Origin: a virus
DNA length: 22,668 nt
IMG/VR virus record: IMGVR_UViG_3300027659_000225
Span: 1 to 22,668 of that record
Strand: one strand, 5' to 3'
In this document: piece by piece, positions 1 to 6,258 of the stretch
How positions within the stretch are numbered: the first letter of the stretch is position 1
Layout of the letters: each line of letters starts with the position of its first letter
The notes under the pieces: model-generated
The model's input: only the letters and a program-made list of their open reading frames with translations
What the model was told of the DNA's origin: nothing
Databases searched by the model: none
Made by a program: the position numbers and the translations under genes

Positions 1-126
1 TACGACACTGGTGCGTCTGACTTGTTTGGTAATTTTGCTTTAATTCCCGGAGAGGGTATTTTGGCAAGAAATGGTATCTATTTGAGCATGAGTAACTTAC
101 TTTCTGCGAACATTTACTATGGCTAA
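1..126 (+). CDS. C-terminal end of an unknown, probably structural, phage protein (5' end outside window)
   Basis: Frame 1 is open from the first base and gives 41 residues before the TAA at 124-126. The tail reads like a compact beta-rich terminus, with the motif GEGILARNGIYLSMSN and a final IYYG. From memory, similar endings (GEGI...NGIY...VFYG) close small uncharacterised proteins in other environmental tailed phages, which suggests a virion or decoration-type protein. That link is an inference and no function can be assigned from 41 residues. The following gene starts inside this one (8-base overlap), so the two are probably translationally coupled. Confidence 0.7.
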   Translation, partial: YDTGASDLFGNFALIPGEGILARNGIYLSMSNLLSANIYYG

Positions 127-364
127 GTCACCAGCATGGCAGAGGAAAGAAGGCAAATCCGAGAAGGGCGGCTTGAACGCCAAGGGTCGGGCCTCCGCGA
201 AAGCGCAAGGTATGAACTTGAAACCTCCCCAGCCGGAAGGCGGCTCACGGCGCGACTCCTTTTGTGCAAGGATGAGTGGCATGAAGAAGAAGCTAACCTC
301 TGCCAAGACAGCCAACGATCCAGATTCACGAATCAACAAAGCTCTTAGAGCGTGGAATTGTTAA
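119..364 (+). CDS. Small basic protein, DUF6321-like
   Basis: The product has 81 residues and is rich in Lys, Arg and Gly. The opening KSPAWQRKEGKSEKGGLNAKGR, an internal SFCARMSGMKK and the ending DPDSRINKALRAWNC match, from memory, a short family known from tailed phages and some giant viruses that I believe is DUF6321. Its biochemical role is unknown. The start overlaps the previous gene by 8 bases and the stop lies one base before the next ATG, as expected for a co-translated late gene. Three other frames are also open across this stretch. I chose this frame because of the recognisable family pattern and the fit to both neighbours. Two cysteines near the end (C48 region and C81) could bind a metal, but that is not shown. 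Confidence 0.85.
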   Translation: MAKSPAWQRKEGKSEKGGLNAKGRASAKAQGMNLKPPQPEGGSRRDSFCARMSGMKKKLTSAKTANDPDSRINKALRAWNC

Positions 365-365
365 C

Positions 366-560
366 ATGACTCAGCACGACACAGCTAAAACAATTGCAGA
401 TGGCGCAGCGGTTTTGACAACTGTTGGCGTTATGGTTACGTGGCTTCCGCCTCTAGCTTCTCTGTTTACGATTATTTATCTTGGCCTCCGCATCTGGGAG
501 TCTGATACTGTTCGTGAAATGACTAAACGCAAGAAGGCAGACAATGCCATCGACGAGTAA
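366..560 (+). CDS. Small two-helix membrane protein, holin-like
   Basis: The product has 64 residues. A short polar N-terminus is followed by two closely spaced hydrophobic segments (about residues 13-26 and 28-44, around VGVMVTWLPPLASLFTIIYL) separated by a proline pair, and then a charged tail (REMTKRKKADNAIDE). This hairpin layout is typical of small class II holin-like proteins placed next to structural genes in podoviruses, and from memory the W-L-P-P turn recurs in such proteins. Holin activity is inferred only from topology and size. The window also holds a separate lysis cassette near 14 kb with better holin candidates, so this protein may be a second holin, an antiholin or an unrelated membrane protein. 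Its 3' end overlaps the next gene by 17 bases. Confidence 0.8.
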   Translation: MTQHDTAKTIADGAAVLTTVGVMVTWLPPLASLFTIIYLGLRIWESDTVREMTKRKKADNAIDE

Positions 561-1239
561 GAAGCAACACAATTTCATGGCGGCGGTGGCTAACAACCCA
601 TCGTTTGCTAAGAAAGCAGGCGTCCCACAGTCTGTGGGTAAAGAGTTTAACGAGGCCGACAAAGGCCGTAAATTTTCTAAAGGTGGTGACACTATGGCTA
701 AAAAAGATTCTGAATTTGATGATGACGTTGCTACGGTAAAACGTGCTCTGTACAAACAACCCGGCGATGCAACGCTTTACAGTCGTGAACGTGGACTTAG
801 ACCCGGTATGGCACGTCGTCGCCTTGATGACCGTGGCGTTGATGTTCGTGCTCTGGCGGCTAATGAGCAAAACCCAGATGATCTTGGTAGTTACAAAAAA
901 GGTGGCAATGTGAAAAAAATGAATATGGGCGGATATGCAGACGGTGGTATGCCTATGAAAGACGGTAAACCCGCTTTTGTTGGTGACGGCAAAGGCAAAA
1001 TGGCTAAGGGCGGCATGGCTAAAGCAGACATGAAGCAAGACAAAGGCATGATGCAAAAAGCCGTGAACAAACACGAAGGCCGTTTGCACAAAGGCTCTCC
1101 TATGACCAAGTTGGCTAAGGGCGGCATGGCTGCATCCAAAATGGGTTCGGTTAAAACTTCTTCTAGCCGTGATGGTATTGCTACTAAAGGTAAAACTAAG
1201 GGCACAATGATTACCATGAAAAATGGCGGGAAGTGCTAA
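544..1239 (+). CDS. Lys/Gly/Met-rich phage protein with KGG repeats and a DGIA-GKT motif
   Basis: The product has 231 residues and is strongly basic. The N-terminal 48 residues (SKKQHNFMAAVANNP, then VGKEFNEADKGRKFSKGG) match, from memory, a recurrent short protein of environmental phages. The middle (about 52-110) is mixed and charged (YSRERGLRPGMARRRLDDRG). The last 120 residues are low-complexity Gly, Lys and Met with repeated KGG units (YKKGGN, AKGGMAKADM, AKGGMAASKM) and end with DGIATKGKTKG followed by MKNGGKC. No enzymatic motif is visible. An in-frame ATG at 694 is preceded by a purine-rich AAAGGTGGTGA and could start a shorter product. High positive charge suggests contact with nucleic acid or another acidic partner, which is inference. 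It belongs to the cluster of small basic genes running to about 2.0 kb. Confidence 0.85.
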   Translation: MPSTSKKQHNFMAAVANNPSFAKKAGVPQSVGKEFNEADKGRKFSKGGDTMAKKDSEFDDDVATVKRALYKQPGDATLYSRERGLRPGMARRRLDDRGVDVRALAANEQNPDDLGSYKKGGNVKKMNMGGYADGGMPMKDGKPAFVGDGKGKMAKGGMAKADMKQDKGMMQKAVNKHEGRLHKGSPMTKLAKGGMAASKMGSVKTSSSRDGIATKGKTKGTMITMKNGGKC

Positions 1240-1242
1240 GCC

Positions 1243-1518
1243 ATGAAAAAATACGCTGAAGGTGGTATCTATACCGCTGAAATGGGTAAACCCCCAACAG
1301 ACCCCGAAGGCGTGCCAGCGGCTAAAAAACCTGCGGCTAAAACCCCACTTCCTAAGAAGATTGCGCCCCCAAAGGACTCAGTGTTCCGCGAAGGTATGCC
1401 AGTTCCACAAGACAAGGACGGCGCATCTGTGAGTAAGCCTAAAAAGCTAGCTTCTGGTGGCGTTACTCGTGCAGATGGTATTGCCCAGCGTGGTAAAACA
1501 CGCGGAAAGATGTGCTAG
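1243..1518 (+). CDS. Small Lys/Pro-rich protein with C-terminal DGIA-GKT motif
   Basis: The product has 91 residues. It opens MKKYAEGG, continues with a disordered-looking Ala/Lys/Pro stretch (residues about 25-60) and ends LASGGVTRADGIAQRGKTRG plus KMC. The last part is the same D-G-I-A-x-(K/R)-G-K-T signature seen at the end of the preceding gene, and the YAxGG opening recurs in the proline-rich protein at 2027. It follows the previous stop by three bases with only a weak purine stretch as a ribosome-binding site, so coupling is likely. I recognise the motif as recurrent in environmental phage genomes, but know no function for it. Low complexity and charge suggest an unfolded or partner-binding protein. 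Confidence 0.8.
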   Translation: MKKYAEGGIYTAEMGKPPTDPEGVPAAKKPAAKTPLPKKIAPPKDSVFREGMPVPQDKDGASVSKPKKLASGGVTRADGIAQRGKTRGKMC

Positions 1519-1521
1519 ATC

Positions 1522-1797
1522 ATGATGCCAAGCCGTGGTATGGGAGCCATATCCCCAAGCAAAATGCCCGGTGCAAAGAAAAAAGCACGTCGGGATAATA
1601 CTGACTTCACCCAGTACAAAGAGGGTGGCAAAGTTAACGCTGCTGGCAATTACACCAAACCCGGTTTGCGCAAACGAATTGTGTCGCAGGTAAAGTCCGC
1701 AGCAACTCACGGTACAGGCGCAGGTCAGTGGTCAGCCCGTAAAGCACAACTTGTTGCTAAGAAGTACAAAGAAGCTGGTGGGGGGTATAGAGATTGA
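1522..1797 (+). CDS. Small basic phage protein with GQWSARKAQ motif
   Basis: The product has 91 residues. Features are an N-terminal Met/Gly/Ser stretch (SRGMGAISPSKMPGAKKKAR), a central YKEGGKVNAAGNYTKPGLRK and a C-terminal GTGAGQWSARKAQLVAKKYK ending GGGYRD. From memory the last two blocks form a conserved unit found in many uncultured tailed phage genomes. I do not know a demonstrated role. The helix-forming basic C-terminus with a conserved Trp looks like a small folded domain rather than pure low complexity. The ATG lies three bases after the preceding stop, and a second ATG follows directly, so the true start could be one codon later. The stop TGA overlaps the next gene's start. Confidence 0.8.
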   Translation: MMPSRGMGAISPSKMPGAKKKARRDNTDFTQYKEGGKVNAAGNYTKPGLRKRIVSQVKSAATHGTGAGQWSARKAQLVAKKYKEAGGGYRD

Positions 1798-2027
1798 AAG
1801 CCCCTCAAAAATCGCTTAAGGATTGGGGCGACCAGAAATGGCGCACTAAGTCTGGTAAACCGTCAAGTAAGACGGGAGAGCGATATTTGCCTGAAGCGGC
1901 TATTAAATCTTTAAGCCCAGCAGAATACGCAGCTACAACCAAAGCCAAACGTGCCGGTAAAGCATCTGGTAAACAGTTTGTAGCGCAACCTAAAACTATT
2001 GCAAAGAAAACAGCGGGGTTCAGATAA
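1794..2027 (+). CDS. Small basic protein, DUF5872-like, with a TTG start
   Basis: The product has 77 residues and reads KAPQKSLKDWGDQKWRTKSG, then GERYLPEAAIKSLSPAEYAA and a Lys-rich tail ending KKTAGFR. The pattern K-S-L-x-x-W-x-x-Q-K-W-R-T-x-S-G-K followed by RYLP recalls a short family shared by phages and giant viruses that I believe is DUF5872; this is from memory. There is no in-frame ATG near the 5' end. The only start that keeps the conserved opening is TTG at 1794, which overlaps the previous stop in a TTGA arrangement and lies a few bases after a run of six G, a usable ribosome-binding signal. The function is unknown. The stop shares one base with the next ATG. Confidence 0.8.
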   Translation: MKAPQKSLKDWGDQKWRTKSGKPSSKTGERYLPEAAIKSLSPAEYAATTKAKRAGKASGKQFVAQPKTIAKKTAGFR

Positions 2028-3193
2028 TGGCATCTCTATACGAACAATTAATGGCTTCTAAAGGCGCTCCAAAGGCCGCCGCAGCCACAAACTCTACACA
2101 ACTACGTAAAGCTCCTGTGAGCCTGCGCTCTGCCATGCGTAAATACGCAGCGGGTGGTGATGTTACTGGCACTGCTCCAGACTACAGCCGTGCGTATGAT
2201 GCGTTTGGCGGGGCTGGTGTTGTTAATGATTTGCGAAATCAGTTCCTAAGTATGGGGATAGACGAAAATACAATTGGTTCTATCTTGTCAAAATATTACG
2301 CACCTGAAACGTCACAACCTACGCCGCAAGCACTGACCCCACCGGAGCCAATTCCTTACAGCCCGGGCGAAGGTGGAAGAGGGATACCTACACCAGACCC
2401 ACGCCCAGAGCCACGTTATGAAGAGCCATCACGCCCAATAGCTCCTGATCGGGAAACGCCATATATTGCACCGCAACAACCGCAAGGGCCGCGCACCTCT
2501 TACCGTCAAGAGGCTGATGGCACATTAACTGAGATAGGTTACGATGGTCAACCTATCTCTGGCTATACGGAACAACAAACGGCAATGGATAGGGCTACAA
2601 GAGGTCTTGATCCATCTGAGTATCGTTATGTTTGGAACGGAGAAGGCTATACCAAAGTGCCAAATGGCCCTCAGATTGGGTATAACCCCGAACCAGAAAT
2701 GCCACGCCCAGACCCACAGCCAAGGTATGAAGAGCCTATTGCGCCGCAAATGCCCTATTATCCTGAAGAGCCAATGCCTGAAACGTACATTGAGCCAGAA
2801 GTAAATTACGATGATAGGATGCCTGTACTTCCTCCTGTGTACGATGACTTAATGCCTGTACCTCCTCCTGAGGTTTTCCCACAGTATCCAACAGACCCCG
2901 GTTTTTATGAGCGGCCTTTGGATTACTACAACCCATCACCCCCCATGGATTTCCCAACAGACCCCGGTTTTTACCAGCCTCCTGTGTACGATAACCCAGC
3001 TATAAAGATAGCAAAAAGTTTACAAGGCGGTGATATTGGAAAGTTATTACAAGACTTAACTTCACGTTCAGGTGGTCAACAAAGTGAGGGCTTAGCCGCA
3101 TTGATTGCAAAAGCACTCGCTAGCGGAGGCGGAGGCGGTTCGTTAGACGAACAACGCAGACTAATAGAACTTCTTGGTTCAATCAGAGGATAA
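2027..3193 (+). CDS. Proline-rich protein with a YDxFGG domain, possible virion protein
   Basis: The product has 388 residues. Residues 1-50 are basic and contain MRKYAAGGDV, linking it to the small basic genes upstream. Residues about 57-92 (YDAFGGAGVVNDLRNQFLSM, then GIDENTIGSILSKYY) form a small predicted helical domain that also occurs near the N-terminus of the giant protein at 18147. Residues about 94-325 are a Pro/Glu/Tyr-rich, low-complexity region with imperfect repeats: PTDPGFY occurs twice, RYEEP twice, DDxMPV twice. The C-terminus (about 330-388) is helical with a Gly run (ASGGGGGSLDEQRRLIELLG). No catalytic motif is present. The Pro-rich part could act as an extended spacer inside or on the virion, which is inference. 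The start overlaps the previous stop by one base. Confidence 0.85.
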   Translation: MASLYEQLMASKGAPKAAAATNSTQLRKAPVSLRSAMRKYAAGGDVTGTAPDYSRAYDAFGGAGVVNDLRNQFLSMGIDENTIGSILSKYYAPETSQPTPQALTPPEPIPYSPGEGGRGIPTPDPRPEPRYEEPSRPIAPDRETPYIAPQQPQGPRTSYRQEADGTLTEIGYDGQPISGYTEQQTAMDRATRGLDPSEYRYVWNGEGYTKVPNGPQIGYNPEPEMPRPDPQPRYEEPIAPQMPYYPEEPMPETYIEPEVNYDDRMPVLPPVYDDLMPVPPPEVFPQYPTDPGFYERPLDYYNPSPPMDFPTDPGFYQPPVYDNPAIKIAKSLQGGDIGKLLQDLTSRSGGQQSEGLAALIAKALASGGGGGSLDEQRRLIELLGSIRG

Positions 3194-3196
3194 GCA

Positions 3197-4132
3197 ATGA
3201 CTACTACCGGCTCAACCCTCTTTAACATGGACTTCACGGAGATCGCTGAAGAGGCGTGGGAGAGGGCTGGCCGTGAGATGCGTTCTGGCTATGACCTGCG
3301 CACAGCACGTCGCTCAATGAACCTGATGACTGTTGAGTGGCAGAACAAAGGCATCAACATGTGGACGATGGAGCAGGGGATCATTAACTTGACCCCCGGT
3401 TTAGCCACGTATGCACTGCCGACTGACACCATTGACCTTCTAGAACATGTAATCCGTACTGGATCTAACACTGCTTCTACGCAAGCCGACTTAACCATTT
3501 CACGCATTAGCGTCTCTACTTATGCAACTATTCCAAACAAGCTTAGCCAAGCTCGCCCAATTCAAGTCTGGATTCAGCGCCTTTCTGGGGAAACTAACCC
3601 AACCAATTCGGTCTTGGTGGGCGCGATTACGGCAACAGACACCACGATAACGCTTAACACCATAGTGGGTTTAGCGGGCTCAGGATTTATGCGTATTGAT
3701 TCAGAAGATATTTACTACACGTACGTATCAGGGAATACCCTAGGTGGTGTGTACCGTGGTCAGAACAACACAACTGCCGCGTCCCATACTGATGGCTCAG
3801 CTATTTTTGTACCCCAGCTTCCAGCTGTGACTGTGTGGCCCACACCTGATAACAGCACGCCGTATCAGTTTGTGTACTGGAGACTACGTAGAGTGCAGGA
3901 TGCTGGCGCTGGTGTTGAGACTGCCGACATGAACTTCCGCTTTTTACCGTGCCTTGTAGCTGGTTTGGCGTATCACATTGCAATCAAAGTACCTGAATTG
4001 ATGCCCCGCATCCAAATGCTTAAACAGATTTACGACGAGACTTTTGAAATTGCCGCTGGTGAAGACCGTGAGAAAGCTCCGCTTCGCCTTGTTCCTAGGC
4101 CAATGTTTATTGGAAGTGGCGGAGGTTACTAA
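3197..4132 (+). CDS. Head-tail adaptor / tail-tube-A-like connector protein
   Basis: The product has 311 residues. The N-terminal third is helical (FTEIAEEAWERAGREMRSGY, then TARRSMNLMTVEWQNKGINM), followed by a beta region beginning GLATYALPTDTIDL. The C-terminal part holds VTVWPTPD, YWRLRRVQDAG and a helical FRFLPCLVAGLAYHIAIKVP. This arrangement, as I recall it from environmental podoviruses, marks a connector of the gp11-like (T7 tail tubular A) or P22 gp4-like class that attaches beneath the portal. Residues about 136-206 form an inserted beta-module (ITATDTTITLNTIVGLAGSG with IDSEDIYYTY and GVYRGQNNTTAASH) of a type found in many unrelated phage proteins. Placement ahead of another adaptor gene supports a connector role. 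The exact homolog is uncertain. Confidence 0.75.
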   Translation: MTTTGSTLFNMDFTEIAEEAWERAGREMRSGYDLRTARRSMNLMTVEWQNKGINMWTMEQGIINLTPGLATYALPTDTIDLLEHVIRTGSNTASTQADLTISRISVSTYATIPNKLSQARPIQVWIQRLSGETNPTNSVLVGAITATDTTITLNTIVGLAGSGFMRIDSEDIYYTYVSGNTLGGVYRGQNNTTAASHTDGSAIFVPQLPAVTVWPTPDNSTPYQFVYWRLRRVQDAGAGVETADMNFRFLPCLVAGLAYHIAIKVPELMPRIQMLKQIYDETFEIAAGEDREKAPLRLVPRPMFIGSGGGY

Positions 4133-4515
4133 TGGGTAATCGGTACGCATCCGGCAAGATAGCGATTGCTGAGTGTGATCGCTGTGGCCAGCAGTTCAAA
4201 CTAAAACAACTTAAGACTGAGATCATTAAGCAGCGTAAGTATGAGTTGTTGGTTTGCCCTGAGTGCTGGGATCCTGATCAGCCACAGTTGATGTTAGGTA
4301 CGTTTCCAGTAGACGATCCACAAGCCTTGCGTAACCCACGTAGAGATACAACGTATGTAACTTCTGGTGTTAACTTTAACGGCAACTTGTCAGGTGGTTC
4401 ACGAGACATTCAGTGGGGTTGGCAACCGGTTGGTGGGTCTAGTTTAAATGATGCAGGATTGACGCCAAACTACTTGGTGGCAACGACATTTGTTGGTACA
4501 GTAAGCATATCTTAA
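4132..4515 (+). CDS. Zinc-ribbon-containing phage protein
   Basis: The product has 127 residues. Two CxxC pairs (C15-C18 in CDRCG and C42-C45 in CPECW) separated by 23 residues form a rubredoxin-like or zinc-ribbon knuckle at the N-terminus. The second half is beta-prone, with DPDQPQLMLGTFPVDDPQAL, TTYVTSGVN and GGSRDIQWGWQPVGG. From memory the same order (MGxRYASGKxAIAxCDRCG through IQWGWxPVGG) recurs in uncultured phage genomes beside adaptor genes, which suggests a structural or assembly role for the connector. Zinc binding is inferred from the cysteines. Its start codon shares one base with the previous stop, and its own TAA forms part of the next gene's Shine-Dalgarno. Confidence 0.85.
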   Translation: MGNRYASGKIAIAECDRCGQQFKLKQLKTEIIKQRKYELLVCPECWDPDQPQLMLGTFPVDDPQALRNPRRDTTYVTSGVNFNGNLSGGSRDIQWGWQPVGGSSLNDAGLTPNYLVATTFVGTVSIS

Positions 4516-4519
4516 GGAG
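4513..4519 (+). promoter_or_regulatory. Strong ribosome-binding site fused to the upstream stop codon (TAAGGAG)
   Basis: TAAGGAG begins with the stop codon of the zinc-ribbon gene and ends six bases before the ATG at 4526. It closely matches the bacterial anti-Shine-Dalgarno complement. The same stop-plus-ribosome-site arrangement recurs before several downstream genes. Confidence 0.75.
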
Positions 4520-4525
4520 CTTAAA

Positions 4526-4714
4526 ATGGCATTCAGAAAATCAGCCGACGGCATTGCTAAAAAAGGCAAAACCGAAGGTAAAAATTTAGGTGATAGCGGC
4601 CCTACCTCTGGCATGATGCACGGCGGTAAAGGCAAAGGTAAAGGTAAAACCAATGCCGATATGAAGACTATGGGTCGTAACTTGGCAAAGATTGCCAATC
4701 AGAAACGAGGTTAA
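4526..4714 (+). CDS. Small Lys/Gly-rich protein with an N-terminal DGIA-GKT motif
   Basis: The product has 62 residues. It begins MAFRKSADGIAKKGKTEGKN, so the D-G-I-A-x-K-G-K-T signature that ends two upstream proteins is found here at the front. A Gly/Lys run follows (HGGKGKGKGKTNAD) and then a short helix (MKTMGRNLAKIANQKRG). Size and charge recall small DNA-associated proteins, but no such fold can be claimed. The gene has a strong ribosome-binding site (TAAGGAG at 4513) and is followed two bases later by another small basic gene. The motif is familiar from environmental phages; the function is unknown. Confidence 0.8.
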   Translation: MAFRKSADGIAKKGKTEGKNLGDSGPTSGMMHGGKGKGKGKTNADMKTMGRNLAKIANQKRG

Positions 4715-4716
4715 TC

Positions 4717-4980
4717 ATGGCTACATACAGTAAAAAACTGATGGGTAAAGAAGTTGGCGATGCCAAGGTCTACGCCAAACCACACACGATGTCTGGCAAA
4801 GCTGTTAAAGCTTCTGACAACCCCGGCTCTGGCCCTGACCACAGTGATGCAAATACAGTCAATATGTCTGTAGGCAACATCTCTCGCCGCGCACAACCAG
4901 CGACTAAAACGTCTGGTATCAAGGTTCGCGGTACAGGCGCAGCTACCAAAGGTTTGATGGCTCGGGGGCCAATGGCTTAA
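4717..4980 (+). CDS. Small basic phage protein ending in a RGTGAATKG-ARGPMA motif
   Basis: The product has 87 residues. It begins MATYSKKLMGKEVGDAKVYA and ends KTSGIKVRGTGAATKGLMAR plus GPMA, a terminal block I remember from many uncultured phage genomes, where a short Gly-rich protein sits beside the adaptor gene. The middle is polar with no clear secondary structure (DNPGSGPDHSDANTVNMSVG). The role is unknown; position and charge suggest a minor virion or assembly protein. The ATG follows the previous stop by two bases, and the next gene's ATG lies three bases after this TAA. Confidence 0.8.
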   Translation: MATYSKKLMGKEVGDAKVYAKPHTMSGKAVKASDNPGSGPDHSDANTVNMSVGNISRRAQPATKTSGIKVRGTGAATKGLMARGPMA

Positions 4981-4983
4981 ATT

Positions 4984-5835
4984 ATGGCAATGACATACGC
5001 CCAACTTGTTGCTGCGGTAGTTGACTATACGCAGAACACGTTTGATACCACAACTATCAACACGCTGATTAAGCAGGCGGAGCAACGCATCTATAACACG
5101 GTGCAGATTGCCAACTTGCGTAAGAACGTGACGGGTGTATTGTCAACTGGCAACAAGTACCTTGCTTGTCCAGAAGACTTTCTTTCAACATACAGCCTTG
5201 CCATATATCCGTTTAACTCTACAACTGCTACCGGCACGGCTGGCGCAAAAAGTATTGTTGTAACAAGTACAACGGGTATTGCTGTAGGTCAACAGGTTAC
5301 AGGCACAAACATTGGCACTAACGCTATTGTTCGCAGCATTAGTGGGACAACAATTACTTTAACTGTAGCTAATAGCGGTACAGTCAATACTACGGTCACT
5401 TTCCAAGGTGACTATCTGTACCTTCTAAACAAAGATGTGAACTTTGTCCGCGAGGCGTATCCTTTGAGTGCGCAGCAGTCTGAGCCTAAACACTACGCTA
5501 TCTTTGGCCCACAGTCAGCTAACGTCAATGAGTTGTCGTTCATTCTTGGCCCTACACCAAATGCCAACTACTACGCAGAACTGCATTATTACTACTATCC
5601 AGAATCTATTGTTACCGCATTGACCACATGGCTGGGTGATAACTTTGACTCTGCATTACTGTATGGCACTCTGTCTGAAGCAGGAACATACATGAAGAGC
5701 GCACCGGAAGACGGTATGTACAAGACGTATCAAGAACGGTATGTTCAAGCTATGGCGCTTCTCAAGAACTTGGGTGATGGTAAACAACGTGCTGACGCTT
5801 ATCGTGATGGTCAGATTAGGGTTGCAGTCTCATGA
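4984..5835 (+). CDS. SU10-adaptor-like head-tail connector protein
   Basis: The product has 283 residues. The opening MAMTYAQLVAAVVDYTQNTF followed by INTLIKQAEQRIYNTVQIAN matches, from memory, the adaptor family of Escherichia phage SU10-type podoviruses, which forms a ring between portal and tail. The core continues with LACPEDFLSTYSLAI, resumes after an insertion with YLYLLNKDVNFVREAYP, AELHYYYYPESI and a helical C-terminus with LLYGTLSEAGTYMKSAPED and YVQAMALLKNLGDGKQRAD. Residues about 81-141 are an inserted beta-module (AKSIVVTSTTGIAVGQQVTG, GTTITLTVANS) of a common mobile type. The following gene overlaps by four bases (ATGA). If this is the true adaptor, the protein at 3197 is a second connector component. 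Confidence 0.85.
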   Translation: MAMTYAQLVAAVVDYTQNTFDTTTINTLIKQAEQRIYNTVQIANLRKNVTGVLSTGNKYLACPEDFLSTYSLAIYPFNSTTATGTAGAKSIVVTSTTGIAVGQQVTGTNIGTNAIVRSISGTTITLTVANSGTVNTTVTFQGDYLYLLNKDVNFVREAYPLSAQQSEPKHYAIFGPQSANVNELSFILGPTPNANYYAELHYYYYPESIVTALTTWLGDNFDSALLYGTLSEAGTYMKSAPEDGMYKTYQERYVQAMALLKNLGDGKQRADAYRDGQIRVAVS

Positions 5836-6248
5836 GCAGCATTCTTCAAACTCAAACAACTAGCTTTAAAACAGAGCTATACACAGGCGTTCACAACTTA
5901 GCTACCAATACGCTTTATATTGCTTTGTATACGGCTAGCGCTGATTTGAACGAAGCTACCACTGTATATTCTTCTGTAAACGAAGTAAGCGGTGGCGGGT
6001 ATCCTCCCGGCGGAGTACTTTTGACTGGCGTAACCATTAGCTCCTCTGGGTATACGGCTTTTGTAGACTTTGCCGATGTGGTGTTTAACGCATCTGTGAC
6101 GGCTCGTTGTGCTTTGATTTACAACGTTACTCAGGGTAATAAATCTATTGCTGTGTTGGACTTTGGGTCTGACAAAACATCTACCAATTTCACCATCACA
6201 ATGCCTGCTAACACAGCAACAGCAGCATTGATTCGTTCTTCCAATTAA
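5832..6248 (+). CDS. Beta-rich phage structural protein
   Basis: The product has 138 residues. It begins with a helix ending in FKTELYTGVHNL, followed by beta-strand-rich sequence: NTLYIALYTASADLNEATTV, SVNEVSGGGYPPGGVLLTG, YTAFVDFADVVFNAS, ARCALIYNVTQGNKSIAVLD and a final TATAALIRSSN. From memory this FKxELYxxxHN...KIALYTASA...EVxGxGY...ALIYN pattern is widespread in phage genomes between adaptor and fibre genes. It is probably a virion component, but its position in the particle is unknown. The start overlaps the adaptor stop in ATGA. Its own TAA begins the TAAGGAG ribosome-binding site of the next gene. Confidence 0.8.
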   Translation: MSSILQTQTTSFKTELYTGVHNLATNTLYIALYTASADLNEATTVYSSVNEVSGGGYPPGGVLLTGVTISSSGYTAFVDFADVVFNASVTARCALIYNVTQGNKSIAVLDFGSDKTSTNFTITMPANTATAALIRSSN

Positions 6249-6258
6249 GGAGTCTTAC

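Noticed and set aside
414-419. TTGACA resembling a -35 promoter box
   Set aside because: It lies inside the holin-like gene and no convincing -10 box follows at the right distance.
523-1089. 188-residue minus-strand open frame rich in His and Phe
   Set aside because: Antisense to the recognisable Lys/Gly-rich gene at 544; composition is an artefact of the opposite strand.
1779-1797. Possible -1 frameshift site (G-run) joining the genes at 1522 and 1794
   Set aside because: The codons there are GGT GGG GGG TAT, and the base before the slip is T, so re-pairing in the -1 frame is poor; an ordinary TTG start explains the overlap.
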